DNA of 64,000 nt from Parvibaculum sp002684405 (GTDB taxonomy: Bacteria; Pseudomonadota; Alphaproteobacteria; Parvibaculales; Parvibaculaceae): NCBI GenBank assembly GCA_965140395.1, contig OZ223207.1, positions 1,240,001 through 1,304,000 of the forward strand. The letters run 5' to 3'. The translations under genes were made by a program, and so were the position numbers. The notes under the pieces were generated by a model that was given only the letters and a program-made list of their open reading frames with translations, did not search any database and had not been told where the DNA came from. Position 1 is the first letter of the stretch, and the number at the start of each line of letters is the position of its first letter. Positions 1-7,911 of this stretch are shown here, piece after piece.

Positions 1-138
1 GAGGCGACATATTTGTGTCGGCAAACGTCATTCCGCTCTCACGCCGCCGTCGCACCGGACAAGGCGCGCATTCACAAACAGATGCAAAGATTCGTGTGCC
101 GGGCCCAAGCATGTGTCAGTTAAAAAATACCTATTTTA

Positions 139-154
139 GTAAAGATTACTTTAC
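139..154. promoter_or_regulatory. Inverted repeat upstream of the histidine kinase
   Basis: A perfect dyad GTAAAG-ATTA-CTTTAC lies 65 bases before the GTG start of the kinase gene, in an AT-rich patch (about 120-155) that contrasts with the GC-rich surroundings. It could be an operator or part of a promoter region. No clear -35/-10 pair could be assigned. I see no coding sequence in bases 1-218. Confidence 0.3.
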
Positions 155-218
155 GCCTCACGCCGCAATGTAACACGGCAAAACTTGCCTACCCGAGATT
201 CCGGGAGCCGAAAGAGCC

Positions 219-1634
219 GTGCGACGCTTCAAGACATTGCTGGGAAGCGCTCCCCACGCCGCCAAGGCCGGGGAAGGCTCTTCCTTTGACATCGAGCAGG
301 AACTCGACGCCATCTACCTTGAAACGGTTTTTCCCGTTTCAATCTGCGCCGTCGTTTTGTATGCGGGTCTCGCGGTTTTTCACCCCTATGCGCTGCCGCC
401 GCACTCCATTCAAATCATGACGGTCATCGCCGGTGCAACGGCGATCGTTTCCGCTGTCATTGCCGGACTGACCTGGAAAAACAAAATCCCGGTCCGTTAC
501 GCCTATGTGCCCGGGTTCCTTATTGTCGGGATGGGGCTGCTCAATTCGTCGGCCTATATGTGGCTCCTGCAGGATCTCGATCAGTCCACAAACTTTGCAC
601 TGACTTTCATCGTCGTCGGACTGTTCTTCCTTTCGCGGACCTACCTCGTTATCGCCTACGCCGTCACTCTCGGAACATGGCTTGCGCTGGCCGAAGGGAT
701 TGTGGATGTAGAACAGGAGATGACCCACTTCCTGTTCATGAACATCCTTGCCGTCGCGTTGGGCGTGCTGGCGCAGACCCTGATGTTGAGGGTGAACCGG
801 CGACTGCTCAAAATGCAGCACAAAGCGGTCCTTCGCGAGAAGCGTCTCGCCGAAGCGCTGGCCAAGGAAAAACTCTACGCCCGCGCCGAGAAGGCCAACC
901 GCGCCAAAACCGAATTCCTGGCCAATATGAGCCATGAGCTGCGCACGCCCCTCAATGCGATTATCGGCTTCTCGGAAGCGATGATGCATGAATTTTTCGG
1001 GCCGATCGAAAACGAGCGCTATGCCGAATATATCCGCGACATCAACGGCGCGGGGACCCACCTGCTCACGCTAGTGAACGACATTCTGGACCTGTCCCGC
1101 GTCGAACTCGACAACATCAAGATCACGCCCCATGCGCTGGACATCGACGCGATCTGCAACAATTGTCTGGTGATCGTAAGCGGCCGGGCCGAGACCCACG
1201 GTGTCCAACTGAACTTTCACAAGGCGCCGTCTCTTCCCGACATCACCTCCGATGAGCGCCGCCTGAAACAGATCCTGATCAATCTTCTCGGCAACGCCGT
1301 AAAGTTCACACCGGCAGGCGGCTCGGTGACACTGGACGTTTCCCCGGCGAAAGACGGGGGCATCAACATCAGCGTTTGCGACACCGGCATCGGCATGGAT
1401 GCCGAACAGCTCAAACATGCGCTGGACCCGTTCTGGCAGGCCGACACAGGGCTCGACCGGTCGTTCGAGGGGGTCGGCCTGGGCCTTGCCCTCACCAATG
1501 AACTCGTTCGTGTCATGCAGGGCAAATTCACCATCCAGAGCCAGCCCGGCATCGGGACGACGGCGACCGTAGCGCTGCCGAAAACCATGCAATCCACGAT
1601 TATCGACCCGGCCCGTACACCGGCCGTGGCCTGA
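219..1634 (+). CDS. Membrane-bound sensor histidine kinase, PleC/DivJ-like
   Basis: A membrane sensor kinase that should autophosphorylate on His and pass the phosphate to a response regulator. The N-terminal half (about residues 35-190) holds roughly five or six hydrophobic segments and no obvious periplasmic sensor domain. A short charged helix follows (about 191-232). The HisKA H-box has SHELRTPLNA with His239, followed by the FGPIENERYAEY-type stretch seen in PleC/DivJ-like kinases. The HATPase_c domain shows the N-box (NLLGNA, Asn359), G1 box (DTGIG, Asp388) and G2 box (GVGLGLAL, about 418-425). There is no receiver domain and no response regulator gene nearby, so this is an orphan kinase whose partner is unknown. 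The start is a GTG with GGGAG 12 bases upstream; no in-frame ATG near it fits better. The family is sure; the signal and the target are not. Confidence 0.88.
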   Translation: MRRFKTLLGSAPHAAKAGEGSSFDIEQELDAIYLETVFPVSICAVVLYAGLAVFHPYALPPHSIQIMTVIAGATAIVSAVIAGLTWKNKIPVRYAYVPGFLIVGMGLLNSSAYMWLLQDLDQSTNFALTFIVVGLFFLSRTYLVIAYAVTLGTWLALAEGIVDVEQEMTHFLFMNILAVALGVLAQTLMLRVNRRLLKMQHKAVLREKRLAEALAKEKLYARAEKANRAKTEFLANMSHELRTPLNAIIGFSEAMMHEFFGPIENERYAEYIRDINGAGTHLLTLVNDILDLSRVELDNIKITPHALDIDAICNNCLVIVSGRAETHGVQLNFHKAPSLPDITSDERRLKQILINLLGNAVKFTPAGGSVTLDVSPAKDGGINISVCDTGIGMDAEQLKHALDPFWQADTGLDRSFEGVGLGLALTNELVRVMQGKFTIQSQPGIGTTATVALPKTMQSTIIDPARTPAVA

Positions 1635-1672
1635 GCCGGCTTTTCCTCATCTCCGATGACGGAGAAACAGCC

Positions 1673-1700
1673 TTGCGTCCTGCCGGTATTTTTTTATAAT
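1673..1700 (+). promoter_or_regulatory. Promoter of the tetR gene, apparently leaderless
   Basis: TTGCGT (1673-1678) and a consensus TATAAT (1695-1700) are separated by 16 bases. The ATG of the regulator is at 1708, only seven bases after the -10 box. Transcription would therefore start at or within a base or two of the start codon, and no Shine-Dalgarno is present. A 9-base dyad (TAAC-G-GTTA) lies between the -10 box and the ATG and could be an autoregulatory operator. Confidence 0.6.
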
Positions 1701-1707
1701 AACGGTT

Positions 1708-2292
1708 ATGCCAAAACTGATCGACCATATCGAACGCCGCCGAGAGTTCACCGAAGCCGCCATCAGCGTTATCGGCCGGCGCGGTATCGACAATACGCGC
1801 CTCGCGGATGTCGCCCGCGCCGTCGGGGCGACCACGGGCGCGCTGACGCATTATTTCGAAGGCAAGGATGCGTTGCTGCTCGCCGCCTTCGATCACCTCG
1901 CGCAGCAAATATTGCAGGAGCTGCTATCGGACGACGGGACCGAAGACCTCGTCGCGCGCGCCGCCCTGGCCCTTCCGCTTGACGAGGAAGGCGTTTTGCA
2001 ATGGCGCGTCTGGCTGTGTTTCCTGAGCCGCGCGGTAGCGGATCCTACCCTCGCCGACATCAACAACCGCTATTACGACGAGTTCCGCGAAAAGGCGGCA
2101 AGGATATTGAAGCGGGAACAGGCCAAGGGGCGGCTGGCCCCGGATATCGATTGCGACGTGACGGCGGAAGCCGTGATCGCCGTGGTGGACGGGCTTGGCG
2201 TTCATGCCGCCATGCAGCCCGACATATGGACCGCCGAGCGACTTCAGAACCAACTCGAAGCGATGCTTCGCCCACTCTTGCCGGCGCCGTGA
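1708..2292 (+). CDS. TetR-family transcriptional regulator
   Basis: A 194-residue one-component repressor. Residues about 10-56 form the TetR helix-turn-helix, with AAISVIGRRGIDNTRLADVA followed by the recognition segment GATTGALTHYFEGKDALL. This helix pattern resembles the BetI subgroup. The C-terminal part is an all-helical ligand and dimerisation domain with no recognisable ligand motif. The gene ends 31 bases before the oxygenase gene on the same strand, so the pair probably forms one transcript and the regulator may control the oxygenase in response to its substrate. That link is inference from context. The promoter seems to place the transcript start at the ATG (leaderless mRNA). Confidence 0.88.
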   Translation: MPKLIDHIERRREFTEAAISVIGRRGIDNTRLADVARAVGATTGALTHYFEGKDALLLAAFDHLAQQILQELLSDDGTEDLVARAALALPLDEEGVLQWRVWLCFLSRAVADPTLADINNRYYDEFREKAARILKREQAKGRLAPDIDCDVTAEAVIAVVDGLGVHAAMQPDIWTAERLQNQLEAMLRPLLPAP

Positions 2293-2323
2293 GGCAGGCG
2301 ACACATCAGGGAGGAACCACCCC

Positions 2324-3226
2324 ATGCCGAAACTCGAAACGCTGCCCGCCAGCGCCACGACCGCCGAAATTCTCGCCGTTCTCAAGCGCGACGGCGCGCT
2401 GATCCTGAAGGACGTGCTGACGCCGGAGGAAATCGCGCAAGTAAAGAAGGAGACCATGCCCTATATCGAGGCGACGCCCGAGGGGCAGGACGATTTCACC
2501 GGCCACCACACCACGCGCACGGGCGCGCTTGTGGCGCGCTCCGAAGCGTGCCGCGAGATGGTCGCCAACAAGACGATCACCGACGCGGCACAGGCCTTCC
2601 TCAAGCCCTTCTGCGAGCGCATCCAGCTTCACCTGACGCAGGTCATCCGCATCAAGCCGGGCCAGCCCAAGCAGCAGATCCATCGCGACCGATGGGCCTG
2701 GGGCACCTACATCACGAATGTGGAACCGCAGTTCAATACGATCTGGGCGATCACCGACTTCACGAAGGAGAACGGCGCGACGCAGGTCTGCCCCGGCAGC
2801 CTCGAATGGCCGGACAATTACGAACCGTCGGAGGACGAGATCGGCTATGCGGAGATGTCCGCCGGATCGGTGCTCGTCTATTCGGGCAGCGTCTTCCATG
2901 GCGGGGGCGCCAATATTTCGAATGGCGATCGCATCGGCATCAACATCACCTACACGCTGGGATGGCTACGCCAGGAGGAGAACCAGTATCTCTCCTGCCC
3001 GCCGGAGATCGCGAAGACGCTGTCGCCAGAGCTTCAGGCGCTGATCGGCTATTCGATGGGAAGCTATGCGCTGGGCTATTACTCGCCGCCGCTCGCACCC
3101 GGCGAGGGCCCGGAAATGGTGCCGCCGGAATATGCGCTGGGCAACACGGACTTGGAGGCCGCGCGGTTTGGCACAGCGGAATTGCTGGAGGAAGTCTCCG
3201 CGTCGGTCAGGGGCGAGAAGGCGTAA
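2324..3226 (+). CDS. Phytanoyl-CoA dioxygenase (PhyH) family Fe(II)/2-oxoglutarate oxygenase
   Basis: A 300-residue non-haem iron, 2-oxoglutarate-dependent oxygenase. The iron ligands are visible as His120-x-Asp122 (QQIHRDRW) and His192 (SVFHGGGANIS), and Arg203 is well placed to bind the 2-oxoglutarate carboxylate. The family hydroxylates very varied substrates (phytanoyl-CoA, ectoine, small metabolites), so the substrate cannot be named. The ATG at 2324 was chosen because GGGAGG lies nine bases upstream and the protein then starts where family members do; an in-frame ATG at 2195 would overlap tetR by about 100 bases. The gene is downstream of the TetR regulator. It converges on kdsA with only six bases between the two stop codons. 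Confidence 0.87.
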   Translation: MPKLETLPASATTAEILAVLKRDGALILKDVLTPEEIAQVKKETMPYIEATPEGQDDFTGHHTTRTGALVARSEACREMVANKTITDAAQAFLKPFCERIQLHLTQVIRIKPGQPKQQIHRDRWAWGTYITNVEPQFNTIWAITDFTKENGATQVCPGSLEWPDNYEPSEDEIGYAEMSAGSVLVYSGSVFHGGGANISNGDRIGINITYTLGWLRQEENQYLSCPPEIAKTLSPELQALIGYSMGSYALGYYSPPLAPGEGPEMVPPEYALGNTDLEAARFGTAELLEEVSASVRGEKA

Positions 3227-3232
3227 GAGTAA

Positions 3233-4066
3233 TCAGGCGGCTTTGGCGAGATCGTCGAAGGCCTTGAGGCGCGTCAGCAGCGCCTCGAGGCCGTCGAGGT
3301 GGACCATGTTGGGGCCGTCGGACGGGGCGTTGTCGGGGTCCTGATGGGTTTCCATGAAGACTGCGCCGACGCCGATGGCGACGGCGGCGGACGCCAGTAC
3401 CGGCACCATGGCCCGGTCGCCGCCCGAAGAACCGCCCTGCCCGCCAGGCTGCTGCACCGAATGGGTCGCGTCGAAGACGACCGGGCAGCCGCACTGCTCT
3501 TTCATGATCGGGATGGCGCGCATGTCCGACACCAGCGTGTTGTAGCCGAAGCTCACGCCGCGCTCGGTCGCCATCACATTCGGGTTGCCCGCATCGACGA
3601 CCTTGTTCACGACATTCTTCATGTCCCAGGGCGCGAGGAATTGGCCCTTCTTGACGTTCACCACCTTGCCGGTCGCGGCGGCGGCCTCCAGCAGGTCGGT
3701 CTGGCGGCAAAGGAAGGCCGGTATCTGGAGGACGTCCACGACGGAAGCCACTTCGGCGCATTGCTCGCGCTCATGCACATCGGTGAGGACGGGCACGCCG
3801 AACTCCTTCTTCAAATCCTCGAAGATCGGCAGCGAGAGCTCGAGACCGAGACCGCGCTTTGCATTGCGGCTGGTGCGGTTCGCCTTGTCGAAAGAGGTCT
3901 TGTAGATGAAACCGATGCCCAGCCTGGCCGTGATTTCCTTGATCGCGCCGGCCATGTCGAAGGCGTGCTGGCGCGTTTCAAGCTGGCAAGGCCCCGCGAT
4001 CAGCGTGAAGGGCTTGTCGTTGGCGATTTCGAGGTCGCCGATCCTGACGGTGCTGTTCGCGGGCAT
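3233..4066 (-). CDS. kdsA: 3-deoxy-8-phosphooctulonate synthase (KDO-8-P synthase)
   Basis: Condenses phosphoenolpyruvate with arabinose 5-phosphate to give KDO-8-phosphate, the committed step to the KDO sugar of the lipopolysaccharide inner core; cytosolic. The 277 residues match the family length. Visible landmarks are LIAGPCQLE (residues 22-30), IYKTSFDKANRTS, GVPVLTDVHE and KGQFLAPWDM. Cys27 in the AGPC motif is the residue that separates metal-dependent enzymes from the metal-independent E. coli type, which has Asn there, so this is predicted to be the metal-dependent class. It is the last gene of the minus-strand run tpiA-secG-pyrG-kdsA, 18 bases after pyrG. Confidence 0.96.
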   Translation of the reverse strand: MPANSTVRIGDLEIANDKPFTLIAGPCQLETRQHAFDMAGAIKEITARLGIGFIYKTSFDKANRTSRNAKRGLGLELSLPIFEDLKKEFGVPVLTDVHEREQCAEVASVVDVLQIPAFLCRQTDLLEAAAATGKVVNVKKGQFLAPWDMKNVVNKVVDAGNPNVMATERGVSFGYNTLVSDMRAIPIMKEQCGCPVVFDATHSVQQPGGQGGSSGGDRAMVPVLASAAVAIGVGAVFMETHQDPDNAPSDGPNMVHLDGLEALLTRLKAFDDLAKAA

Positions 4067-4084
4067 GCGCGTTTGGCCTAACTG

Positions 4085-5713
4085 TTAAACCAGTCGGCTC
4101 TGCTCCACCGCCGCGGCGATGAAGGAGCTGAACAATGGATGTGGGTCGAAGGGCTTCGACTTCAACTCCGGATGATACTGGACGCCAACATACCAGGGAT
4201 GAGACGGCAGCTCGACGACCTCCGGCAGCAGGCCGTCCGGCGAGGTGCCGGAGAACAGAAGCCCGGCCGCCTCGAGCTTCTCCCGATAGCCCATATTGAC
4301 CTCGTAGCGGTGCCTGTGGCGCTCCGAAATGGTGGTGGAGCCATAGATCTCGGCCACCTTGCTGCCCGGCTTCAGCGCCGCTTCATAGGCGCCGAGGCGC
4401 ATGGTGCCGCCGAGATCGCCATTGGCCTTGCGCTGGACGAGTTCGTTTTCCTTCATCCATTCCGTCATCAGGCCGACCACGGGTTCGTCGGTGGGGCCGA
4501 ATTCGGTGGAGCCGGCGTTTTCGATCCCAGCCATGTTGCGCGCCGCCTCGATCACGGCCATCTGCATGCCGAAGCAGATACCGAAATAAGGCACGTTGCG
4601 GGTGCGGGCGAAATGCGCCGCCGCGATCTTGCCATGCGCGCCGCGCTCCCCGAAGCCGCCGGGCACCAGAATGCCGTTCACCTCTTCAAGGTAATAGGCG
4701 GTGTCCCCGGTCTCGAAGATCTCCGATTCCAGCCATTCGAAATTGACGCGCACGCGGTTGGCGATCCCGCCATGCACCAGCGCCTCGGTCAGCGACTTAT
4801 AGGCATCCTTGAGGCCGGTATATTTGCCGACGATGGCAATCGTCACATCGCCTTCCGGCTCGCGGATGGCGGAGGTGATGTTGTGCCACTGTGCGAGCTT
4901 CGGCTCGGGGCTGTCCTCGATGCCGAAGACGCTCAGGACTTCCGCGTCGAGCCCTTCCAGATGATAGGCGTGCGGCACGTCATAGATCGTGTCCACATCC
5001 AGCGCCTGAATGACGCCGGTTTCGCGCACGTTACAGAAGAGCGCGATCTTGCGGCGCTCATCCTTGGGAATGGCGCGGTCGGCGCGGCACATCAGAATGT
5101 CGGGCTGGATACCGATGGACCGCAGCTCCTTCACGGAGTGCTGGGTCGGCTTGGTCTTCATCTCGCCCGCGCTGGGAATGAAAGGCAATAACGTCAGATG
5201 GATGAAGCAGGTCTGGCCGCGCGGCAATTCGTTGCCGAGCTGGCGGATCGCCTCGAAGAACGGCAGGCCTTCGATGTCGCCCACCGTGCCGCCGATTTCG
5301 CAGAGCACGAAATCCACACCGCCCGCGTCTGAGAGGACGAATTCCTTGATGGCGTCGGTGACATGCGGGATCACCTGAACGGTGCCGCCGAGATAATCGC
5401 CGCGACGCTCCCGGGCGATGATGTCCTGGTAGATCCGACCGGTGGTGATGTTATCGGAACGGGCCGCCGGCACGCCGGTGAAGCGCTCGTAATGGCCGAG
5501 ATCCAGATCGGTCTCGGCGCCGTCATCCGTCACGAAGACTTCGCCGTGCTGGATCGGGGACATGGTGCCTGGATCCACATTCAGATAGGGGTCCAGCTTG
5601 CGCAAACGCACGGAGAAACCACGCGCCTGAAGGAGCGCGCCGAGTGCTGCGGATGCGAGACCCTTACCGAGTGAGGAAACCACGCCGCCGGTGATGAAAA
5701 TATACCGCGTCAT
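4085..5713 (-). CDS. pyrG: CTP synthase
   Basis: Makes CTP from UTP, ATP and glutamine, the last step of de novo pyrimidine nucleotide synthesis. The 542 residues are full length. The N-terminal synthetase domain starts with YIFITGGVVSSLGKG (P-loop) and contains CEIGGTVGDIEG. The C-terminal class I glutaminase domain has the nucleophile Cys380 in GICFGMQ and the His/Glu pair in GVQYHPE. The gene is preceded by secG with about 120 bases between them; that gap holds a GC-rich hairpin (5746-5771) that would lie in the pyrG leader. kdsA follows 18 bases after the stop. Confidence 0.98.
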   Translation of the reverse strand: MTRYIFITGGVVSSLGKGLASAALGALLQARGFSVRLRKLDPYLNVDPGTMSPIQHGEVFVTDDGAETDLDLGHYERFTGVPAARSDNITTGRIYQDIIARERRGDYLGGTVQVIPHVTDAIKEFVLSDAGGVDFVLCEIGGTVGDIEGLPFFEAIRQLGNELPRGQTCFIHLTLLPFIPSAGEMKTKPTQHSVKELRSIGIQPDILMCRADRAIPKDERRKIALFCNVRETGVIQALDVDTIYDVPHAYHLEGLDAEVLSVFGIEDSPEPKLAQWHNITSAIREPEGDVTIAIVGKYTGLKDAYKSLTEALVHGGIANRVRVNFEWLESEIFETGDTAYYLEEVNGILVPGGFGERGAHGKIAAAHFARTRNVPYFGICFGMQMAVIEAARNMAGIENAGSTEFGPTDEPVVGLMTEWMKENELVQRKANGDLGGTMRLGAYEAALKPGSKVAEIYGSTTISERHRHRYEVNMGYREKLEAAGLLFSGTSPDGLLPEVVELPSHPWYVGVQYHPELKSKPFDPHPLFSSFIAAAVEQSRLV

Positions 5714-5745
5714 GGGCTCTCAGATTACATCAACCAAAACGATTC

Positions 5746-5780
5746 GGTGCGCGCCAATTTGAAGGCGCACCGGTTTTTTT
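5746..5780. promoter_or_regulatory. Hairpin in the secG-pyrG gap
   Basis: Read on the plus strand, GGTGCGCGCC is followed by a short AT loop, GGCGCACC and a run of seven T, which is the shape of an intrinsic terminator pointing right, although no plus-strand gene precedes it. Read on the minus strand, the same hairpin sits about 33 bases before the pyrG ATG with no T-run after it, so there it would be a leader structure rather than a terminator. The function is not resolved. Confidence 0.35.
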
Positions 5781-5833
5781 CAAAGAATGAGGGAAACTGT
5801 CCGGATTTCGGACGTCCTCACCGGGCCGGGCCC

Positions 5834-6337
5834 TTACTGCGCCTGCGGAACGCTGGGCTCTTCGCTGGCCGGAGCCGCAGGCTGAGACGGCGCAGCCGCC
5901 CCGCCAGACGCTTCGTTTGCGCCGTCGTCGGCTCCCGCCTGGGGAGGCGCGACCTCGCCGGATGCAGCAGGCGGCGTCGCGGCATTGTCGCCCGTGCTTT
6001 CGGGAGCCGGCGTCAGACCGCTGCCGACCGGCGCCGGGACGTTGACGTCATTGGTCTCGGCGGGGGCCGAATCCGGCGGCGGGGCGATGTTGTCCAGGAT
6101 GGACCCGCCGCCACCGCTATAAGACGCCAGAATGCCGAGGCCGAGGCTTGTCAGAAAGAAGAGCCCCGCCAGCAAGGCCGTCGCCCGCGTCAGCGCGCTG
6201 CCCGCGCCGCGCCCGCTCATGAAGCCGCCACCATCGCCGCCAATGCCCAGTGCGCCGCCTTCGGAACGCTGAAGCAGAACCACGGCGACCAGCGCCACGG
6301 CGATCATGAGATGGATAATCAGAAGGATGGTAGCCAT
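5834..6337 (-). CDS. secG: Preprotein translocase subunit SecG
   Basis: An auxiliary subunit of the SecYEG inner-membrane channel that assists SecA-driven export. The first 70 residues are the conserved part: two hydrophobic helices (about 3-22 and 46-68) joined by a loop with LQRSEGGALG and a Gly-rich stretch. The remaining 95 or so residues form a low-complexity Ala/Pro/Gly/Glu tail, which alphaproteobacterial SecG proteins often carry. The total is 167 residues. The ATG at 6337 begins the first helix directly (MATILLIIHL); the open frame extends 52 codons upstream without family similarity. It lies between tpiA and pyrG on the same strand. Confidence 0.93.
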   Translation of the reverse strand: MATILLIIHLMIAVALVAVVLLQRSEGGALGIGGDGGGFMSGRGAGSALTRATALLAGLFFLTSLGLGILASYSGGGGSILDNIAPPPDSAPAETNDVNVPAPVGSGLTPAPESTGDNAATPPAASGEVAPPQAGADDGANEASGGAAAPSQPAAPASEEPSVPQAQ

Positions 6338-6506
6338 GAAGTATCCGGGGCCTTCCTGCCAGGCAAATGCTGCGTGGTCTTGAGTTCCAGAAAACACAAA
6401 TTGCCCGGACTCGGGCCTTTTCGGCGCGGTCCGGCTCTTGGCGGCGGGTTTTAACGCAAGACAGGCAAGCTTTCCAGCCCTCTTGCGCCCCAACCCGCCT
6501 TCATTT

Positions 6507-7265
6507 TCAGGCGCTTGCGGCGATGATGCCGTAGAAGTCGTCGGCCTTCAGGCTCGCGCCGCCCACCAGTGCGCCGTTAACGTTCTCCACAGCGAGGAGT
6601 TCGGCGGCATTCGAGGGCTTAACGGAGCCGCCATAGAGGATGCGGATTTTCTCGCCCTCATCGCCAAACCGCCTGACGAGCTGCTTGCGGATTTCCTTGT
6701 GGACCTTGGCCACATCCTCGGTCGTCGGGGTGCGGCCCGTGCCGATGGCCCAGACCGGCTCATAGGCGACCACGGTCGTGCGCGCCGCGATCCCGTCGGG
6801 CAGCGAGCCCTTGAGCTGGCGGCGGATGACCTTGAGGGTTGCGCCCTCGTCCCGCTCGGCCTCGGTCTCGCCAACGCAGACAATGGCGGTGAGCCCGGCC
6901 CGATGGGCGGCCTCGGCCTTGGCGCGGACGACCTTGTCCGTCTCGTCATGGTCGGCGCGGCGTTCGGAATGACCGACGATCACATAGCGGGCCCCGAGAT
7001 CCTTCAGCATCTCCGCCGCGATATCACCGGTATGGGCGCCGGAAACGGCGGCGTGGCAATCCTGACCGCCAATGGCGATCGGGCTTCCCTTCGCGGTTTC
7101 CTTCAGAAGACCGACAATCGTCGCAGGCGGGCAGACGAGCACGTCGCAGGCGGGCTTGCCGCCCCTGGCCAGCTTCCGCGCGAGCTTCGTCACCTCGCTT
7201 TTCGAGGCACGAAGGCCGTTCATTTTCCAATTGCCCGCGATGAGAGGTTTGATGCGCCGTGCCAT
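6507..7265 (-). CDS. tpiA: Triosephosphate isomerase
   Basis: Interconverts dihydroxyacetone phosphate and glyceraldehyde 3-phosphate in glycolysis and gluconeogenesis. The 252-residue TIM barrel shows the catalytic Lys14 in GNWKMN, electrophile His99 in IVGHSERR, and catalytic Glu169 in AYEPVWAIGTG. The phosphate-binding GG of LYGGSVKP is near the C-terminus. The ATG at 7265 (MARRIKPLIAGNWKMN) gives the usual N-terminus; a start at 7298 would add eleven unconserved residues. First gene of the tpiA-secG-pyrG-kdsA run; its promoter must lie in the 7266-7911 gap. Confidence 0.97.
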   Translation of the reverse strand: MARRIKPLIAGNWKMNGLRASKSEVTKLARKLARGGKPACDVLVCPPATIVGLLKETAKGSPIAIGGQDCHAAVSGAHTGDIAAEMLKDLGARYVIVGHSERRADHDETDKVVRAKAEAAHRAGLTAIVCVGETEAERDEGATLKVIRRQLKGSLPDGIAARTTVVAYEPVWAIGTGRTPTTEDVAKVHKEIRKQLVRRFGDEGEKIRILYGGSVKPSNAAELLAVENVNGALVGGASLKADDFYGIIAASA

Positions 7266-7438
7266 TGCTACTGTCTGTCCCTGTCCGATAAGCCGCATTT
7301 CCAGAAGGTCGACCGTTTAGCAGAAGCGTTGCGGACCGCCAACTGCACCCTTTCCGGCGGCCGATACCACAGATGCGTCAAATAGAACACACCAAAATCG
7401 AAATTCTCATCTTCAGGACTAATTGTTTGCCAAGTAAA

Positions 7439-7606
7439 CGACTCGGGCGTAGGTTGCGCGCGATGGAAAAGCAATTCATGGAAATGGTCCTCTGGACCTC
7501 CGGTCGACACTACTCGCCTTCGGGGCCGAGTCGCTTGCGCGCGCTTAAATAAGCCTGCCATATCGACGTTTTGCGGCCCCATCCCACGGATCGGGGCCTT
7601 TTTATT
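7439..7606 (+). ncRNA. Candidate small RNA ending at an intrinsic terminator
   Basis: The 646-base gap between tpiA (minus) and the small membrane gene (plus) has a strong plus-strand terminator at 7575-7608, with no recognised gene in front of it to terminate. Upstream, CGACTCGG (7439-7446) can pair with CCGAGTCG (7526-7533), enclosing a smaller hairpin GGTCC-TCT-GGACC. A 29-codon frame (ATG 7463, TAA at 7550) lies in the same span but has no good ribosome binding site. The simplest reading is a structured non-coding transcript of roughly 170 bases, or a short peptide mRNA. No known RNA family was recognised, and the 5' end is a guess. Confidence 0.35.
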
Positions 7607-7608
7607 TT
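7575..7608 (+). terminator. Intrinsic terminator (plus strand)
   Basis: GGCCCCATCC and GGAT-C-GGGGCC form a ten-base-pair stem with one bulged base around a CAC loop, followed by TTTTTATTTT. The T-run follows only on the plus strand, so it ends rightward transcription coming from about 7.4 kb and shields the downstream ppiD-trp region. Confidence 0.82.
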
Positions 7609-7653
7609 CCGGGCTCCGGTTCATCGGCTGTCATCCATAACCCGGAGTCACAT

Positions 7654-7707
7654 ATGTCTTTCCAATACTATCCGGAATGGCGCTGCGCTTCCCGCTCCGC
7701 CATCTGA
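7654..7707 (+). other. Possible short leader peptide frame (17 codons)
   Basis: A 17-codon frame (MSFQYYPEWRCASRSAI, then TGA) begins after a CCCGGAG ribosome binding site at a spacing of about six bases, just past the terminator and about 200 bases before the small membrane protein gene. It has two adjacent Tyr codons and one Trp codon. No attenuator-like terminator was found between it and the next gene, so its role as a leader peptide is only suggested. It is too short to test for coding signal by eye. Confidence 0.22.
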
Positions 7708-7911
7708 GTGATCCCGGCCCGCGCCCCTCGCGGACCGCCTGTTTGCGTATTTTAACTAGTATTCGGGCCCTTCGGGCTCATTGACACCTCCGCTTTCGAG
7801 CCTCCCGCTTGAGAGAATGGGAAAGCTGTCTCCGCAGGTCCTCGGCCCCTCGAATACTTCAAAACGACTTGGACCTTTCTTCGCCCCGCGAGGAGAGAAC
7901 GGAGGAGAATT

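Noticed and set aside
7268..7624. 118-codon minus-strand frame upstream of tpiA
   Set aside because: No ribosome site, no similarity, and it runs across the intrinsic terminator and candidate sRNA; probably non-coding.
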